Below are positions 1-11,989 of a stretch of 64,000 bases of DNA, one piece after another. Under the pieces are notes generated by a model. The model saw nothing but the letters and a program-made list of their open reading frames with translations. It was not told the origin of the DNA and did not search any database. Numbering within the stretch: position 1 is the first letter of the stretch; the number at the start of each line of letters is the position of its first letter. Location: the NCBI GenBank assembly GCA_914767715.1, contig OU612067.1:9174001-9238000 (forward strand). The letters are read 5' to 3'. The position numbers and the translations under genes were made by a program. The DNA is from Membranipora membranacea (taxonomy: Eukaryota; Bryozoa; Gymnolaemata; Cheilostomatida; Membraniporidae).

Positions 1-534
1 ACTTGGATCAATATTTTAAATGAAAGTGACATCAAAACACAGGGTCAATGAAATTAGCTTGATAAGATCTCGATCAGTTTTAAATTTTAACTTCCTCCAC
101 ATAGATTCTTACATAACTGGGTAAATAAATTTTACATCAGCAAACTTTGGCCTGCCATCCCATGACAAAAATCTCAATTGTCACCATATATTGAACTTCA
201 TTCATCTCAATTCTTGTATTCCCTTCTTGATGTTCAGGAAGGAAGCACAAATTTTAAACCAAAATATTTGAGCATTGTTTTTGTCTATAAACACAATGGG
301 TATCTTGCTCTGGTACAGCAATAGAGGAATTAAAGGCTATATGGATTTGAGGGACTTAGATCTTGCATAGAAATTTTCCCAATACATTTATATGAAAGCT
401 TGATCTTGCCTCTTTGGTCAAAGATATTAGTTCTGGAAATCTGCAAGAAATGGTTCAAAGAAGTGTAGGTCAGAGCTGTTGCTGCGTGCGTAGAGACAGT
501 GGTTTTGATATATGATAAGCAGTCTGTATTGCAG

Positions 535-3500
535 ATTGTATGATGTTTTTGAGCCAATATGTGTGTGAAGTATATTCCTTCCAAACAGGTACGAAAATAG
601 CATCCATTCTGCAACAAAGAGCTGAGTACAATTTACTAGATAACTAGCTTGAAAGACCTTAACCCCCCCCCCCCCCCCTACAGGTTTGATCACAACCAAC
701 ATCTCTTTATTATCATTGTGAGTTAGAACAGTGTCATTGTAGGGTATGTACAGACAAATGCGCCACACACTAACCCACACACTAACCCACACACTAACCC
801 ACACACTAACCCACAACTAACCCACACACTAACCCAACAAATGCAAGCAGAGAATGATTATCACATCATAATAATCCCAATAAACGAGGAACAGTGATAG
901 TATATACACCCGCGGGTGCTGGGGGGCTAGAAAAAATAATCTTAAGAGCTTCGACTGAGTGGCTCAAACTTGTAACTCCTGTATGGCAGTGAGAGGCAAA
1001 TGTTCTAGATTATATCATCTGACCATCCTCAAGAGCGGTATCGTGTGTGGTTGGTTGAGGGTGGTTGCCTGGTTTACAAAATATATCAATAATTTTCAAT
1101 CGGTGCCATTTTCCTGCCTGAGAAACAAATGTAAGCAAAGCTTGTCAACACGGTATAATTTTAGTTCATTTTCTAAGTTCAGAATCAGTGTGACTATTTA
1201 CATTGCAGTCAAACTGATTCTGAACCCAGAACATGAACTCAAATTATATCGTTTTGACAAGCTTGTTTACATTTGTTGCTCAGGCAGGAAATCGGCACCG
1301 AATGACAAATATTGATCAGGCCATAAACAAAAGATGATGAAATCATGAACACAACCTGCCAGATTTGATATTTGATCAACTGATTTAACAACATCCGATT
1401 CTAGTGCTTGAATATATCACCGTCTGCCAGAGACTTCGACATGTTCTATTCCACAACCAGAAATAAAAATACACCAATTATCCTGATCAATTTGGTAAAT
1501 AAATTCAATACAATCCAGCAACATCAAAGAAACATCATACATCAACATGAATGCAGATATCAAGCTTCCAGCCTGGCTCTCACTGGAACTCTTCACACCT
1601 TCAGTCAAACGATAGAACATTTCTTTGTACTAAGCAAGGAGTCTTTAGCTCCTTGGACTCAGCAAGTGAATTAGCAAAAATGAGACATGCTGAACTTTGT
1701 TTAGATTTAAAATGGCCATCGTCCCACCTCGTCTAAAGTGCTCAGAAGGCTGCAATGAGAGTAAGTGGCAGTATTTTAAATGAGCGGTTAATAACGCCAT
1801 TCACTTGCATTGCAGCAGTCTGAGCTCTTACGCTATGTACCACCATCACCTCGTACCCTCAGAAAGGTTAAATAAGGGCAGTATTTATTTGTTATTTTAT
1901 TAAAATGTGCTATTGATTAAAAAAGCTTGGTCGTAAATACAGCTTCTCCTGCAAATTGAGTCAGATGATGGCTATTAAGAATGTTTCTTGTGCTGACTGT
2001 CTTTTTTTAACAGAACAGCTAATTATGTGTACAGTTATGCAGAAAATAAAGCCCACATTTATGGAGTTTTATCCAACATTACTTCAATCAGAAGACGGTA
2101 ATGGCAATTCAACATAGACAAAAGCAAAAACATATGCCATACTGCTTAGTGTATAATTTAAACTTTGAGTAAGGAAATTTCAAGACCAGTGCGTGTTCAG
2201 GCATGCGATAGGCGACAAATGATGGGTATGGTAGGGAAGTTCACGACATAGGCTTGTACATTTTGATCAGCAATTGAGGTGCATGGCATATATTGTAATA
2301 GCTGAATATGCATTGTACCTTATTTGCCAAATGTCAAAATCTTGTTTGTGGAATGTAGCATTGAATATTCAAATATATACCCATAATCCCTTTTACAGCT
2401 ACTTCAAAGGGAACCTTACATGCATTGTCAGTAATATTGATTTCTATGACACTTGGACAAAAGCAGAAAGTGTCCTTGGAGTTATTTCCTACTACAAGTA
2501 TCGAGAGGGTATGTAACTTTCGCTAAGTCTATCTGCAGAAGGAAGCTGTAGGCAACAGCCTGTGTTACTGGGGGTAGACTTTGACAGAATGCTTTTGGAT
2601 TACGCTAACGATGGGTCTATTTCTTCTCCATAATCTATAAATTCGTATATATGCTGCCATTCGTCAAACATGTCCAAAAGCATCACAGTTATGAAACATA
2701 GCAGCAGCAGCAATTCAAAATGCCATAGTCAATTTCAGTTTGTATGTTTTAAATATTTCTAGGTGCATTGAAGATGGTATACAAGCGTCCAAAGTATGTC
2801 AAAGCTAACCAAACAAATGACGTCACAGGACCATGGCTTGATACAGAGTTTGTCACAGACGCACTACAAAGCAATGACATGTTATCATTGCATGCCAGTT
2901 ACGATGCAATACTGAAGAACTCTCTTATGTTTTTTTGGAATTCTATCTCAATTGACGAAGTGAGTTCAAATATTGATTAAATTTCACTTTCCAGCATTCT
3001 CTAATTTTTCGATTTGATGGCATCAGACAAGATCAATGTGATTGAATGCTACATCGATAAAAGCCACCCATGTATTTTGTAAAATTATGCGCTTCATTGC
3101 TCCATTTTACTTGGTATCTTAAAAATTTCCTATTTGAATTGCAATTTGTATTTGTCACTGATATTGAAATTATAAAGTTTTTTAAATGGAGTTGTCCTCT
3201 TTACATGTAAGGGCAAATAACTTTCCCCAATAATAAAATATAATAAATCTATTGTAGATCAGAGTGAGTATTTATACAAATGGTGAAGAAGTGAAATATA
3301 TGAGGTTCTCTACAGATAACACTGAGAACACAGATGTCAGATCAGACACATGGTACTCAGGCAGCCATCTAATAGACAGTGCCTGGACTGATATGAATGC
3401 ACAAAGTCTTCCGTTTTATTTAGACTGGTGGTGGAGAAATCCGTAAGTCAAACCTAGTAATCATAGTAACTCATCACCGACTAGTAACCAGTGACCACTG

Positions 3501-4671
3501 TCCACTGACCACAAGACCACTAACCACTGGCCTCTGTCTAGAGGGCCATTGACAATTGGTGTAATACCTAAACAGTTTGATCTAACAATTAGCTTTGTTG
3601 ATGGTAAAGTCTCTCAAAGAGAGGAATCAACAAAAGCATATTTTGGTTCCACCAGAGTTAAGATGCAACACTTTTTATTTTATAATCAAATTAATTAAGT
3701 TATTAATTAATCAATTTACAAATACATTTAAATATACTGAACTGGCATTTCTGTACTCTCATAATATTACAGTAATGTGATAACAGCCCGGGCCCTGTAC
3801 ACAGCACATTCACATAACGGCTGTGGTGACGACTGGATATATCTAATCATCATACAGAGTCAGGAGGGAATAGTCTGTACTAACTATGAATCACACCCAG
3901 AGTCTGAAATACCTAAAATACTCTACTCTCCTCAGGATACTGCTGTACAGTCTGATAACTGTAAGACAACGACTCCACTTAATCTCATTATCTATATAGT
4001 CTTAGTTCTGGGACACACTGACATCAAGATTATACTTCTTACATGTGAATATCTGATCGTTAGAGTCAATATAGTAGCAGTACCTAATATGTACCCACCC
4101 TTAATTTATAAGATTGAACACGGGTTGTTACACCGAATCCCTTGTGATGGTACTCTTACTAAGTGAATTAATTCACTCTCTATGGATCAGATATATACAT
4201 GCAATAGTATATCACATGATCTGTGTGGTTCTTAGATACACAGACCCTATCTCAATATCTATATTTCGTTATTTTAAAAGCTACAAATATATTTGTGAGT
4301 GAATTTGCTGGTCTGTACTATCAGGGAGATGCATAAATATCTTATTGAGCAAAATGTATTTATTTTGTTAGAACTGATATGTTTTATCCCATTGGAAATG
4401 GGCAGGTCACTTAAAATTTCAATTACACGAGAAATTATTTATAACATAAGTTTAACAGGCATGCTTGAATAACTTTTATTGGTGTGACAACTTTTGGTTT
4501 AGACAAACAAGCCGATGAAAACCTGCAGACCCATTTGGAACCTTATTTTACCAACAGCAAGATAGGTCATCAAAACGTCTATCAAGGCTATTTATGTGTT
4601 GGTATCACAATAAAACTGATTTCATTGTAGTGGTAGAAGCAGATCTTTTGGTCTTCTGGATAAAAATGTAG
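535..4671 (+). CDS. Second copy of PAN-like Cys-rich protein gene, downstream exons only
   Basis: Seven exons can be placed: 535-588, 2014-2097, 2399-2508, 2763-2959, 3258-3442, 3773-3960 and 4631-4671. All have AG/GT borders. From 2399 onward every junction keeps one frame, and the last exon ends in TAG at 4669-4671. Visible product pieces include GNLTCIVSNIDFY, IDEIRVSIYTNG and AHSHNGCGDDWIY. Exon 3258-3442 is identical to its A' partner and exon 2763-2959 changes one residue, so the reading frame is conserved. The exons for the signal peptide and first Cys-rich part lie in region Y of the other copy and are not present here; they could be upstream of the window. The link from exon 535-588 to 2014-2097 is out of phase, so a small exon may be missing or 2014-2097 may be wrong. 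If the last intron is retained, the frame runs on to 4166. I do not recognise the C-terminal domain. Confidence 0.7.
663..678. repeat. Poly-C tract, 16 C
   Basis: A run of 16 C. The A' counterpart at about 28,498-28,512 has 15 G, so the tract is length-variable between the copies. Confidence 0.9.
753..832. repeat. 12-bp tandem repeat ACACTAACCCAC, 6 units
   Basis: Six 12-bp units, one of them shortened by a base. The A' copy (28,328-28,412) has seven units read as TTAGTGTGTGGG. The unit resembles a telomeric TTAGGG motif only loosely. Open frames such as WVSVWVSV arise from the periodicity and are not genes. Confidence 0.9.
1084..1316. mobile_element. Fold-back MITE-like hairpin (about 233 bp)
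   Basis: The left half, from ATCAATAATTTTCAATCGGT, is the imperfect reverse complement of the right half ending ACCGAATGACAAATATTGAT. Pairing continues through the CCTGCCTGAG / CTCAGGCAGG and AAGCTTGTC / GACAAGCTTG segments and leaves a loop of only about 10-15 bases near 1,195-1,205. It has no coding capacity. It lies in an intron of the PAN-like gene copy. The A' copy is at about 27,890-28,120. Confidence 0.8.
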
Positions 4672-5099
4672 AGAACAAGATCATGGAGTCATCCCGTATC
4701 AACAGAACAATATAGTCTCTGCAATGCTTGATCGGACAAAATGGTATTGGCTAAATTTACTATTATGCTTGATCTGGCACATCATCACCAGATGTAGAGT
4801 ATCGCCACGTGATCACGAGGGAATGCTATTAACTAATGATGCACAGCCGTTTTTTTTGTAAACAAATTATTTTTTCTCATGTCAATTATTGCTACACAAT
4901 CAAATGGCTGCACTTTTACAAATTGCTTTATACTTTTATTTGCGCAATGCGTGAAATAGACTTCAGGTATAAAGAACAAATTTCATTCATGGCAATAAAG
5001 TTTTGGCGAAAAAAAGGACGCCGACGGGTTGGTGAATGCGGATTTACCCCAGCTGTGACCGTTTGAATTTTGGGTGATGGTTAGTCACACGCTCCAAGA
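4672..5099. other. Spacer between gene copy and DIRS-like remains
   Basis: AT-rich sequence after the PAN-like stop codon. I see no coding exon with splice support. Part of it is duplicated in A' (near 23.4-23.6 and 24.03-24.32 kb). Confidence 0.4.
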
Positions 5100-6430
5100 T
5101 TAGTCTCCAAATGCAAGCAGAAATCTCCAGATCGTGAGGATGATCGGTCTAAATCTGTGATACAAGGGCCAGATAAAGGGGAAAAATTTTGCCATAAAAT
5201 CTTTAGGCTGTTTATTGTTTTGCAAATACAAGAAATTGCCGTTGATTTTCCCCAATATCTGTATTAGTTTACATTTGGCTTCACTGTAAAAAGCAGTTGA
5301 TTTCCAGCCTCCTTTGGCACAAAGCCATGCCAATCGAGGAATAGAAACTAGCACCACGACATCAAAAGCCATGGGGCGTCAAATGCTCAGTGGCTCCACA
5401 ATGCAAAAGGCACCGATATAGATAAATTGCGAAGGTGGAGGCAGACAAATCAAATAACTGGTCCTCTGAATTCAATGCATGTTTTTTAAGGTAACTCTTC
5501 AAATTTCGAATGGGGCAGATGGCCTTTTCATTGAAGGCGTAGACTTTCACCAATACAGGAAAGTTTAAAAGATTTAAAATGTATGACCAAAAATTTTGAA
5601 TATACAACTATATTTTTTCTGCTTAACTGATGGGAAGGTGACGAACGCGCATGGCATGCCTCACTAGGTCTCAGAAGTCCAAAAAACTTAGGGTAAACAG
5701 TGCACAGACAGCGGTTGAAATCTTCCCATGCAGTAGATTACAAACGCTGTTACAAATTTTTGTCAAAAGAGACAGACAGAAAGCCATGTTTGGCCTGGTC
5801 CTAGGGGTCTGGGTATTAGACACTCCTCGGAGTATTAATTGTAGCCTCGGTGAGTCAAATTTTAAGGCCACATCATTTGCTTTGCAATAAAACTGAATGG
5901 CGGAGAGGCTAGATCCTAGGGCCTTATATCCCAGGCCAGAGTTTCTCTGCTGTATTACAAATATTTTGATAGTGTGAGAACTAATCTTATCTTGGAAATT
6001 GTCTGCCCAAGACTCTGTTGTAGGCTCGTCTAGTGCTGTCACTAATGGAAGCCATAATCATACAGTCAGCCTCCTGTTCTAGGGCTCGAATTCCTGCAAA
6101 AAAACAGGTACGTACTATATTTTTGACTTGTGAGTCATGAGGATTGAAATGCACAGTTTTAAGAGTTGGTTTATCAACGGGAGTAGAGTGAGTAGAACTT
6201 AGTCAGAATGGACACTAAAGCCATATTGTCAGTTTTTATAAGTAAGCAACTATCACTTATCTGGTGTCTCCAGATGTGTAGGGCCGCGAAGATAGGGTAC
6301 GGCTCCAATAGCACTATGTTCTGAGAGGTCCACCAGGCGTCATCCCAAGTACCATCAAACCATTCAGGCCCCAGTATGGCTCCATAGCCAATCGATCCAG
6401 AGGAGTCTGTTTCCATCAGTGGAATGAAAT
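5100..6430 (-). pseudogene. DIRS-like retroelement remnant (RNase H + tyrosine recombinase)
   Basis: Read on the minus strand, 6,174-6,416 encodes an RNase H-like segment with GSIGYGAILGPEW and a DNM active-site-like motif. It is followed, in other frames, by a tyrosine recombinase with LRPSE-like, HGF and GGWKSTAF motifs (6,042 down to 5,100). RNase H followed directly by a tyrosine recombinase is typical of DIRS-type elements. No reverse transcriptase domain precedes it. The frame is broken several times. About 210 bp between the RNase H end and the recombinase, present in A' (22,19x-22,40x), are missing here. It cannot encode a working element. Confidence 0.75.
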
Positions 6431-7744
6431 TATAAATCAGCTTTATTCCATCTTATTACAAATGTATATCTGCGCTTCTGTCAAATAAACAGGGAAAGCA
6501 GTAATATGCGTACAATACAGTTGTTACCCGGACCAAATTTTATACAATAGGGAGTTCAAATCTGTAGTTGTGTTTTCTTGTAACTGGGAAAATTGAAAAG
6601 ACCGAGTCTGTGCATGAAATCCTATGCTTAGCTTTTCAATCGCATGTAATGAATGCAATCAGATTTCCAAAGCATACACGCACTTAAAAACAATTTGTAA
6701 AATTACTATCCACATTGCTATGATGGTTTCGTAGTGAGGACATCACAAGCTCACTCCTCTGTTTTTATAAAGATGCCAGCGATTCTGACCTTTCACCTTC
6801 ATCCTCATATCAGTTCACTGTTGGAGTGCCTTGCACAATAATTCAGATTTTAAAGTCGATTGTTGAGGCTTGATTAAAATCATGTTACCAGGAAAGGACC
6901 CAATATTTTATGGTCATATGCACTTTACCTGGAATCTGTACTGATCGAAATAACCGGGATTATTCAAATCACCGGCTGTCAAAGTCTAAAACAATATACT
7001 AACATATGGAGTACAATTCAAAAACTTGACAAGTAAAAATTAAGATTTTCCCAGTACACAAAAGCATCCTGTAATTGTGTCTCTCAACACATCTCAACAC
7101 TTAATGCAGTTAGCAAATTTTTTGGATCTGGGGTCCAATGCTATCAGCAATCAACCGGACTCAAAAACATTTATCTGGTTTTTCAGCCTTTGGACTGGTT
7201 TTGTGATGATGACCCATCTTGGCAAAGCAAATATATACGTCCGCATGAAAAACTTAAGCTAAACGCCACAGTTTGCATCAACGGCGAAAATTGTTCACTA
7301 TAGCTGCTATTTGTGCCCAGAATTAGTTAGTCTCAAACTTCATTCCATGCAAAAATTTATTTCATGTACGATTGTTTCTTAATGATGTACTCCTGCAAGG
7401 AATACAAACATCTTGCAATAAGCATATAATTCCACTTATGGGAGCTGGCCAATAACGATAAAATTTTCCTACAGAAGCCCTTTTAAATATACATGGTTAG
7501 TGGCGATTGCATGGTACAAAACCATTTGTGTAGGACATGGAAAACTTTTGCACCATTTTTGCACATGGCAAGCTAAAGTACGTGGCAAGCTATTGTACCT
7601 AGCAAGCTTTCAAACACCATCAATTTTTTCATGTTTTAAAGTATGGCTCAACACTTTATCAGGATAGATGGGAGACATACACAATGAAGCCAATACCAGT
7701 TACATAGGAATAAATCAAGAATTTATGAGCATTCCCCCAGATAT

Positions 7745-8545
7745 TTTTGTAACCAGCGGAAAAAAAGGGAAACAGTGCCATTCCATAGTTCATTTGGTAA
7801 CGAGCAAACCTGTAGGGCTCTGCGAGCTATAACACTAGATTTGTTTGTGAAGGGAATACACAGCACTTATTCTACAGAGATCTTTGCGCCCGCTTCGTAG
7901 CTTTCATGAGTTGTTTTGTTAAGCTTAGGTAATTCTACCTTTGAACCGAAAGCCTTCCAACTCAATTTATTTTAGTGTTTAGCAAGCTATACAGGCCTCA
8001 CTTAACAGTTTAGCTACAAAAATCCAAATTCACCGTCGGTCAATGACTACAACAATTGGACAAAGCTTCCAAATGATTTAAACTTTGTTGGGAAGATCAC
8101 CTAAACGGTGAAACTTGAGCACTCTGCATGCTATAACGCTATGTTCGCTTGTAAAGAGAATAAAATTGCTTATGCTATCGTGGATTTATGTGCTGGCCCC
8201 TAGATATTTTGTAACCAGCGGAAAAAAAGGGGGAATAGTGCCATTCCATAATTCATTTGGTCTGCATGCTATCACACTAGGTTTGCTTATACCGAGAATA
8301 AAAAGTACTTATGCTACAGAGATCTTTGAGCCAACTTCATAGCTTCCATGAGTTGCTCAACAAGCTTTGGTAGTTCTATACCTTTAAACCGAAGGCCTTT
8401 CAACTCAATTTAGCCAACTATACAGGTCTTGCTTAAAAGCTAAGCTACAACCATCCAAGTTCATAGCAGGCCAATGTATGCAACAAATGGACAAAGCTTT
8501 CAAATGATCTAAACTTTGTTGGGAGGATCACTTAAACATGGCTGT
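7745..8545. repeat. Two-unit tandem repeat of about 0.45 kb
   Basis: The unit starts near AACCAGCGGAAAAAAAGGG at about 7,752 and again at about 8,213. Both units share blocks down to CAAATGATNTAAACTTTGTTGG at about 8,068 and 8,497. The mirrored arrangement is present in A' at about 19,775-20,575, so it predates the inverted duplication. Confidence 0.75.
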
Positions 8546-9564
8546 AAAAGTACAGTATATACATGATATATAACTTAGCTTTGTGGTGTTCCTTTGCAAG
8601 TGTTCTTATCTCGCCTCAATCGTCTGTTTGCGGCCTTGTTGCAGCCCCAATTTCCTAGCATATCATATCATACAATTATCATAGCATCTATCACCATATA
8701 CCAGTGCCGTCAAACTCTTGTGTCATCCTGGTTGAATCACACCAAGTCACCGGCTAGTCAATCGCGCTGAAATAAAAACTGGAAAGCAGCAGCATAGCAT
8801 CCAATTTTGGTGATGTCAATAAATTGGAAAAGCTTGAGAAACCGATTATCAGTGCCTGTAACAGATATGGGCATGTAAAACTTTATTTTAACGGAATTGC
8901 GAACCAAACTGGAACAAAAACAAAGGGAGAGGAACCAAAGCACTTTATTTTTGAAGGAAAAACCGAGTTTCTATAAAAATCTCTTGTACTGACTTCTGGA
9001 AAAAAATGTTGTTATCATAATGATGACCGCAGGGGTATTTTTTTTGCCCAGGCATACCGCATATCGTCATGCTTTGTGGAATTAAAAAGCTGGTATCCAC
9101 ACCAATACAGATCACCAAACCACTAACAAAGATAGCATTCCGCTATACCAAATTGCGGCAACTAATTTCAAAGTCCTCACCAATTTTGCTGCTGATAAAA
9201 AAACCCACATTGCAGATCCCCAGTCCATGTGTCCATGGTTGGCCTTCATGTATTAAAAGTGTTGGTCTCCACGCTTTTTAGTCAGGAGGTGGAAGCACCT
9301 ATTAGTTTTGGTCACGGTCAAACAGCTGGAGGAGAGTTACAAAGCTTAGATATGGGTTAGAATGCGTTTGCAGATCCTTATATTATTTTGATAGTCATGT
9401 GCGGTTAACATTTGCTGTTAGTGTGTCAGTCCTCTCCCTTATTAAACTTTTGAGCTGATTAATTCAGATAAAGGATTTGAGGGACACAGAACCCAGTCAT
9501 ATGCATGTACAAAGCAAGCTATTGGAACAGTCTTATTGGTAATGTTTACTTACACTTGCCATGT

Positions 9565-9785
9565 TGTCTCGAGAGTACAGTGCTACCTTGTCTGAGGCAA
9601 AGAAAGGAAAGGAAAGCTAATGACCTTTGCCCAACATTAAATATCCTGATGTTCAGCCAATCAGAATTCAGAGTTGCTTCAACAACCAAGCTGTGAGGAA
9701 AGCCTCATTAACCATGAGAAGCCAACTCATAAATACACAAACAATTTTAATCTAAAAAATCCATTTCTTACAAAATGGTAATTTT
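9565..9785 (-). repeat. Interspersed repeat of about 205 bp, copy 1
   Basis: The reverse complement matches 18,535-18,745 (its A' partner) and also 23,660-23,872, where an extra copy sits inside a local duplication. Shared landmarks are GAAAATTACCATTTTGTAAG at one end and GTAGCACTGTACTC at the other. The extra copy shows the segment is, or was, mobile or prone to duplication. It has no coding frame worth naming. Confidence 0.65.
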
Positions 9786-9997
9786 CCGCATTGTCAAAAG
9801 TTAACCATTCAGCTTCAAGCCATGTGATGAATTTTTGGGCCTGTCCTGCCGTCTGCTTTTCATTGGACAAGTAAATATTTTTCAATACATAAAAAAATTA
9901 CTCAGTTAAAATAAGTGGATTTGTATGTCATGACAATGCCATCTATATTTCCGCACTGTCATAATGTTGGAAAGGTGTATTTAAAACCTGACAATAT

Positions 9998-10000
9998 GAG
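9998..10000. other. A/B junction (3-bp filler)
   Basis: Homology to A' stops after GACAATAT at 9,997. Homology to B' starts at ATGGGA, 10,001. Only GAG lies between. Beyond their ends, A' continues as CACTAAG and B' is preceded by AATTAA (in B direction), so the blocks share no microhomology here. Confidence 0.8.
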
Positions 10001-10802
10001 ATGGGATAACTCATACCTATAATTTCTACTTTCCCCTTATGATATAAAACGTTATGGTAGAAAGTTTAACCATTCTCCCTTGTTGAACATAAATGAAATT
10101 ATTACAAACAGATGGACATGAATACCTTCTGAGAGCTCTCAAATTGATTATTGTGTTTAAGTTTAATCGATGGAAACAACAACCTGTGTTACTTGGCAAT
10201 ATTGTGTGCCATGAGAATATTTTGTCTTATCTGACCTATGAACAGTACAGGGGGAGGGGGAGGTCGCCCATCCACTAAGTATCTGTGTCTGTTGCGATAA
10301 AGTCTCTGTAGAACCCCCAACTGCTTTCTAGTCCTCTTGATGACAGGAACATTGGACCGCTCGATGATCAATTGCTATTGACACAAAATATCATATTCTT
10401 CCCCGCTAAGTGTTTCGATGTTTCAACTTACAAATGCTCTGTGACCAATTATATCGATATTTTTGTTTAGTAGGTGGTCCAGAATCTCACTGAGCCATCT
10501 TGCACACATTTATGTCTTCGCAAATCCCTTATAGTAGTCAGTCAAACCAAGTCTCTAACTCCTATATCAAACATTCAAGGTTACTTTAAATGACATATTG
10601 TATATAGCATAGAATTTAATGCATAACCATATTGCCCTCACTAGCACTAATTTTACTTGCTAGATAATAAAGAGCCGCCAGCTAACAACCAATAAACAAA
10701 TGCATCATGGTGTTTTGGGATCAAACCAGTATTGAAGATAGGGTTTTAGCAGGGTTACCTGTGATATGTAAGGACAGATTAGTTAAGGCTCGCAGTAATA
10801 CT

Positions 10803-11033
10803 TCACAACTGCATAGAACTTGAATCAGTGATAAATAAAATTTGAGTATTTAGGCCCACATAGAAAATCGTGAGATACCATAGAAGGCTCATATTGCTGC
10901 AGTTGAGAAACAGAACAACCAGCATAAAAATGATTGTTGAAGATTGTAAGAAATTTTCAAGCTGTTGATAGCGGGGATCAAATTTTGACTGTAATGGTTC
11001 CAGGCTTCTCATAGGCAGGTGTTGTACACACAC
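10803..11033 (-). CDS. Hypothetical 76-residue ORF conserved in B and B'
   Basis: An ORF beginning MCVQHLPMRSLEPL with one hydrophobic stretch (FMLVVLFLNC). It stays open in B' (48,966-49,196) with about three residue changes. I see no splice support and no recognisable family. In a pair of recently duplicated blocks an open frame of this length can persist by chance, so this is only a candidate. Confidence 0.2.
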   Translation of the reverse strand: MCVQHLPMRSLEPLQSKFDPRYQQLENFLQSSTIIFMLVVLFLNCSNMSLLWYLTIFYVGLNTQILFITDSSSMQL

Positions 11034-11419
11034 ATATATATATCTATATACATGTGATTTAGGCGGTGGCTAGCCATCATGTTAGATTTATTTATCACTA
11101 TGGATAATGAGTAGGCTATGGCTACAGCAGATCTTCCCAGATCTTTCCTTTTTATTCATTGTCCCCTCCCCATAGACCACTGAATAAGTAGTAGGCAGCC
11201 CACTGTATGTTTAGGTAGAATGGATGGATATTGTTTCACTAGCTGGCTAGATAGACGGATAATGGTCTTTGGGTACCCAGGCATAGTTGAGTTACAAATA
11301 ATATCAATTGATTCAATTACTTTACTGAACAAGCAAAGTACAATATCTCAAAAAAATCATCTGCTGGTTGCTTTGCCTGCCTTGACAAGCTTGTTGGAGG
11401 GTTTCCCCCCTCCTATCAG

Positions 11420-11640
11420 CAATGCCTGTCAAATCATAATCACCAATTTGCATCAAATGAGAAGACAATTTTTATTGAGTTGCGACATTTGCGACGTTAG
11501 TGGGTTCGAGCTATTGCGACGTTTTAAAAATTGCGACGTTTGTGGGTTTGCGACGTTATAAAAACCCTTCGTTGCGACGTTTTTGGGATTGCGACGTTAG
11601 TGGAACGCTAGATTGCGACGTTTTGACGTCTTTGGGTTCA
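11420..11640. repeat. GCGACGTT-rich repeat, 7 motif copies
   Basis: Seven GCGACGTT motifs at irregular 15-40 bp spacing in otherwise AT-rich DNA, preceded by a unique-looking leader around AAATCATAATCACCA. A second copy lies at 51,325-51,543. The B' partner (about 48,500-48,620) has lost about 100 bp and keeps two motifs, consistent with recombination between motif copies. Confidence 0.8.
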
Positions 11641-11785
11641 ACAGGGTGCATAAATCATTATTAGTATTTGCTAGTAACAAGCAAGACCACTGTACTCATA
11701 TGACCATATGTACTCAGGGAGAAGAGCTTGATAATGTATAGGTTCATGACTGACTTTCATTGTTTTGTCTCGTTGAATCATACAG

Positions 11786-11806
11786 CCCCCCCCCCCCCCC
11801 CCCCCC
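11786..11806. repeat. Poly-C tract, 21 C
   Basis: 21 C here against 12 G at the B' partner (about 48,351-48,362): a length-variable homopolymer. Confidence 0.9.
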
Positions 11807-11989
11807 AATGTGAACTTCATAAAAGCTTGTGTATAAAATTGTCCTGCCTGTAAGAGTATATAGTATGACATTTATTGCCGATTCTTCTGCCAGGCATGTA
11901 ATTATTGGCGGGTGAAAAGTTCCCATCTCAATCAGTCTGATATTCCATATTTTTTGTCATGGAAACAAGTTCATCTTGACACTCCGTGA

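Larger units (their letters stand above)
1..9997 (+). repeat. Block A: left arm of large inverted duplication (partner A')
   Basis: This stretch matches the reverse complement of 18,323-29,176 almost throughout. Base 1 pairs with about 29,176 and base 9,997 pairs with 18,323. Differences are scattered substitutions plus a few indels: about 210 bp missing here near 6,125, and about 650 bp extra in A' near 23.66-24.03 kb. The block contains downstream exons of the PAN-like gene (535-4,671), DIRS-like remains (5,100-6,430), a two-unit tandem repeat and short satellites. It begins at the window edge, so it may extend further left. Confidence 0.95.
6431..9997. other. Non-coding part of block A, with internal repeats
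   Basis: No spliced or long conserved ORF is supported. Two tandem units of about 0.45 kb occupy about 7,745-8,210 and 8,213-8,545. They share blocks such as AACCAGCGGAAAAAAAGGG, CTACAGAGATCTTTG and AACTTTGTTGGGA. A repeat of about 205 bp lies at about 9,565-9,785; it recurs at 18,535-18,745 and again at 23,660-23,872. Confidence 0.6.

Noticed and set aside
427-816. 129-residue ORF with WVSVWVSV repeats, and its A' partner
   Set aside because: Created by the 12-bp satellite and the poly-C run. The A' partner frame differs because unit and homopolymer lengths differ.
753-832. Interstitial telomere
   Set aside because: The unit is TTAGTGTGTGGG, not TTAGGG, and there are only six or seven copies.
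5651-6042. Opposing ORFs in the DIRS-like region
   Set aside because: The plus-strand frame is the shadow of the tyrosine recombinase reading on the minus strand.
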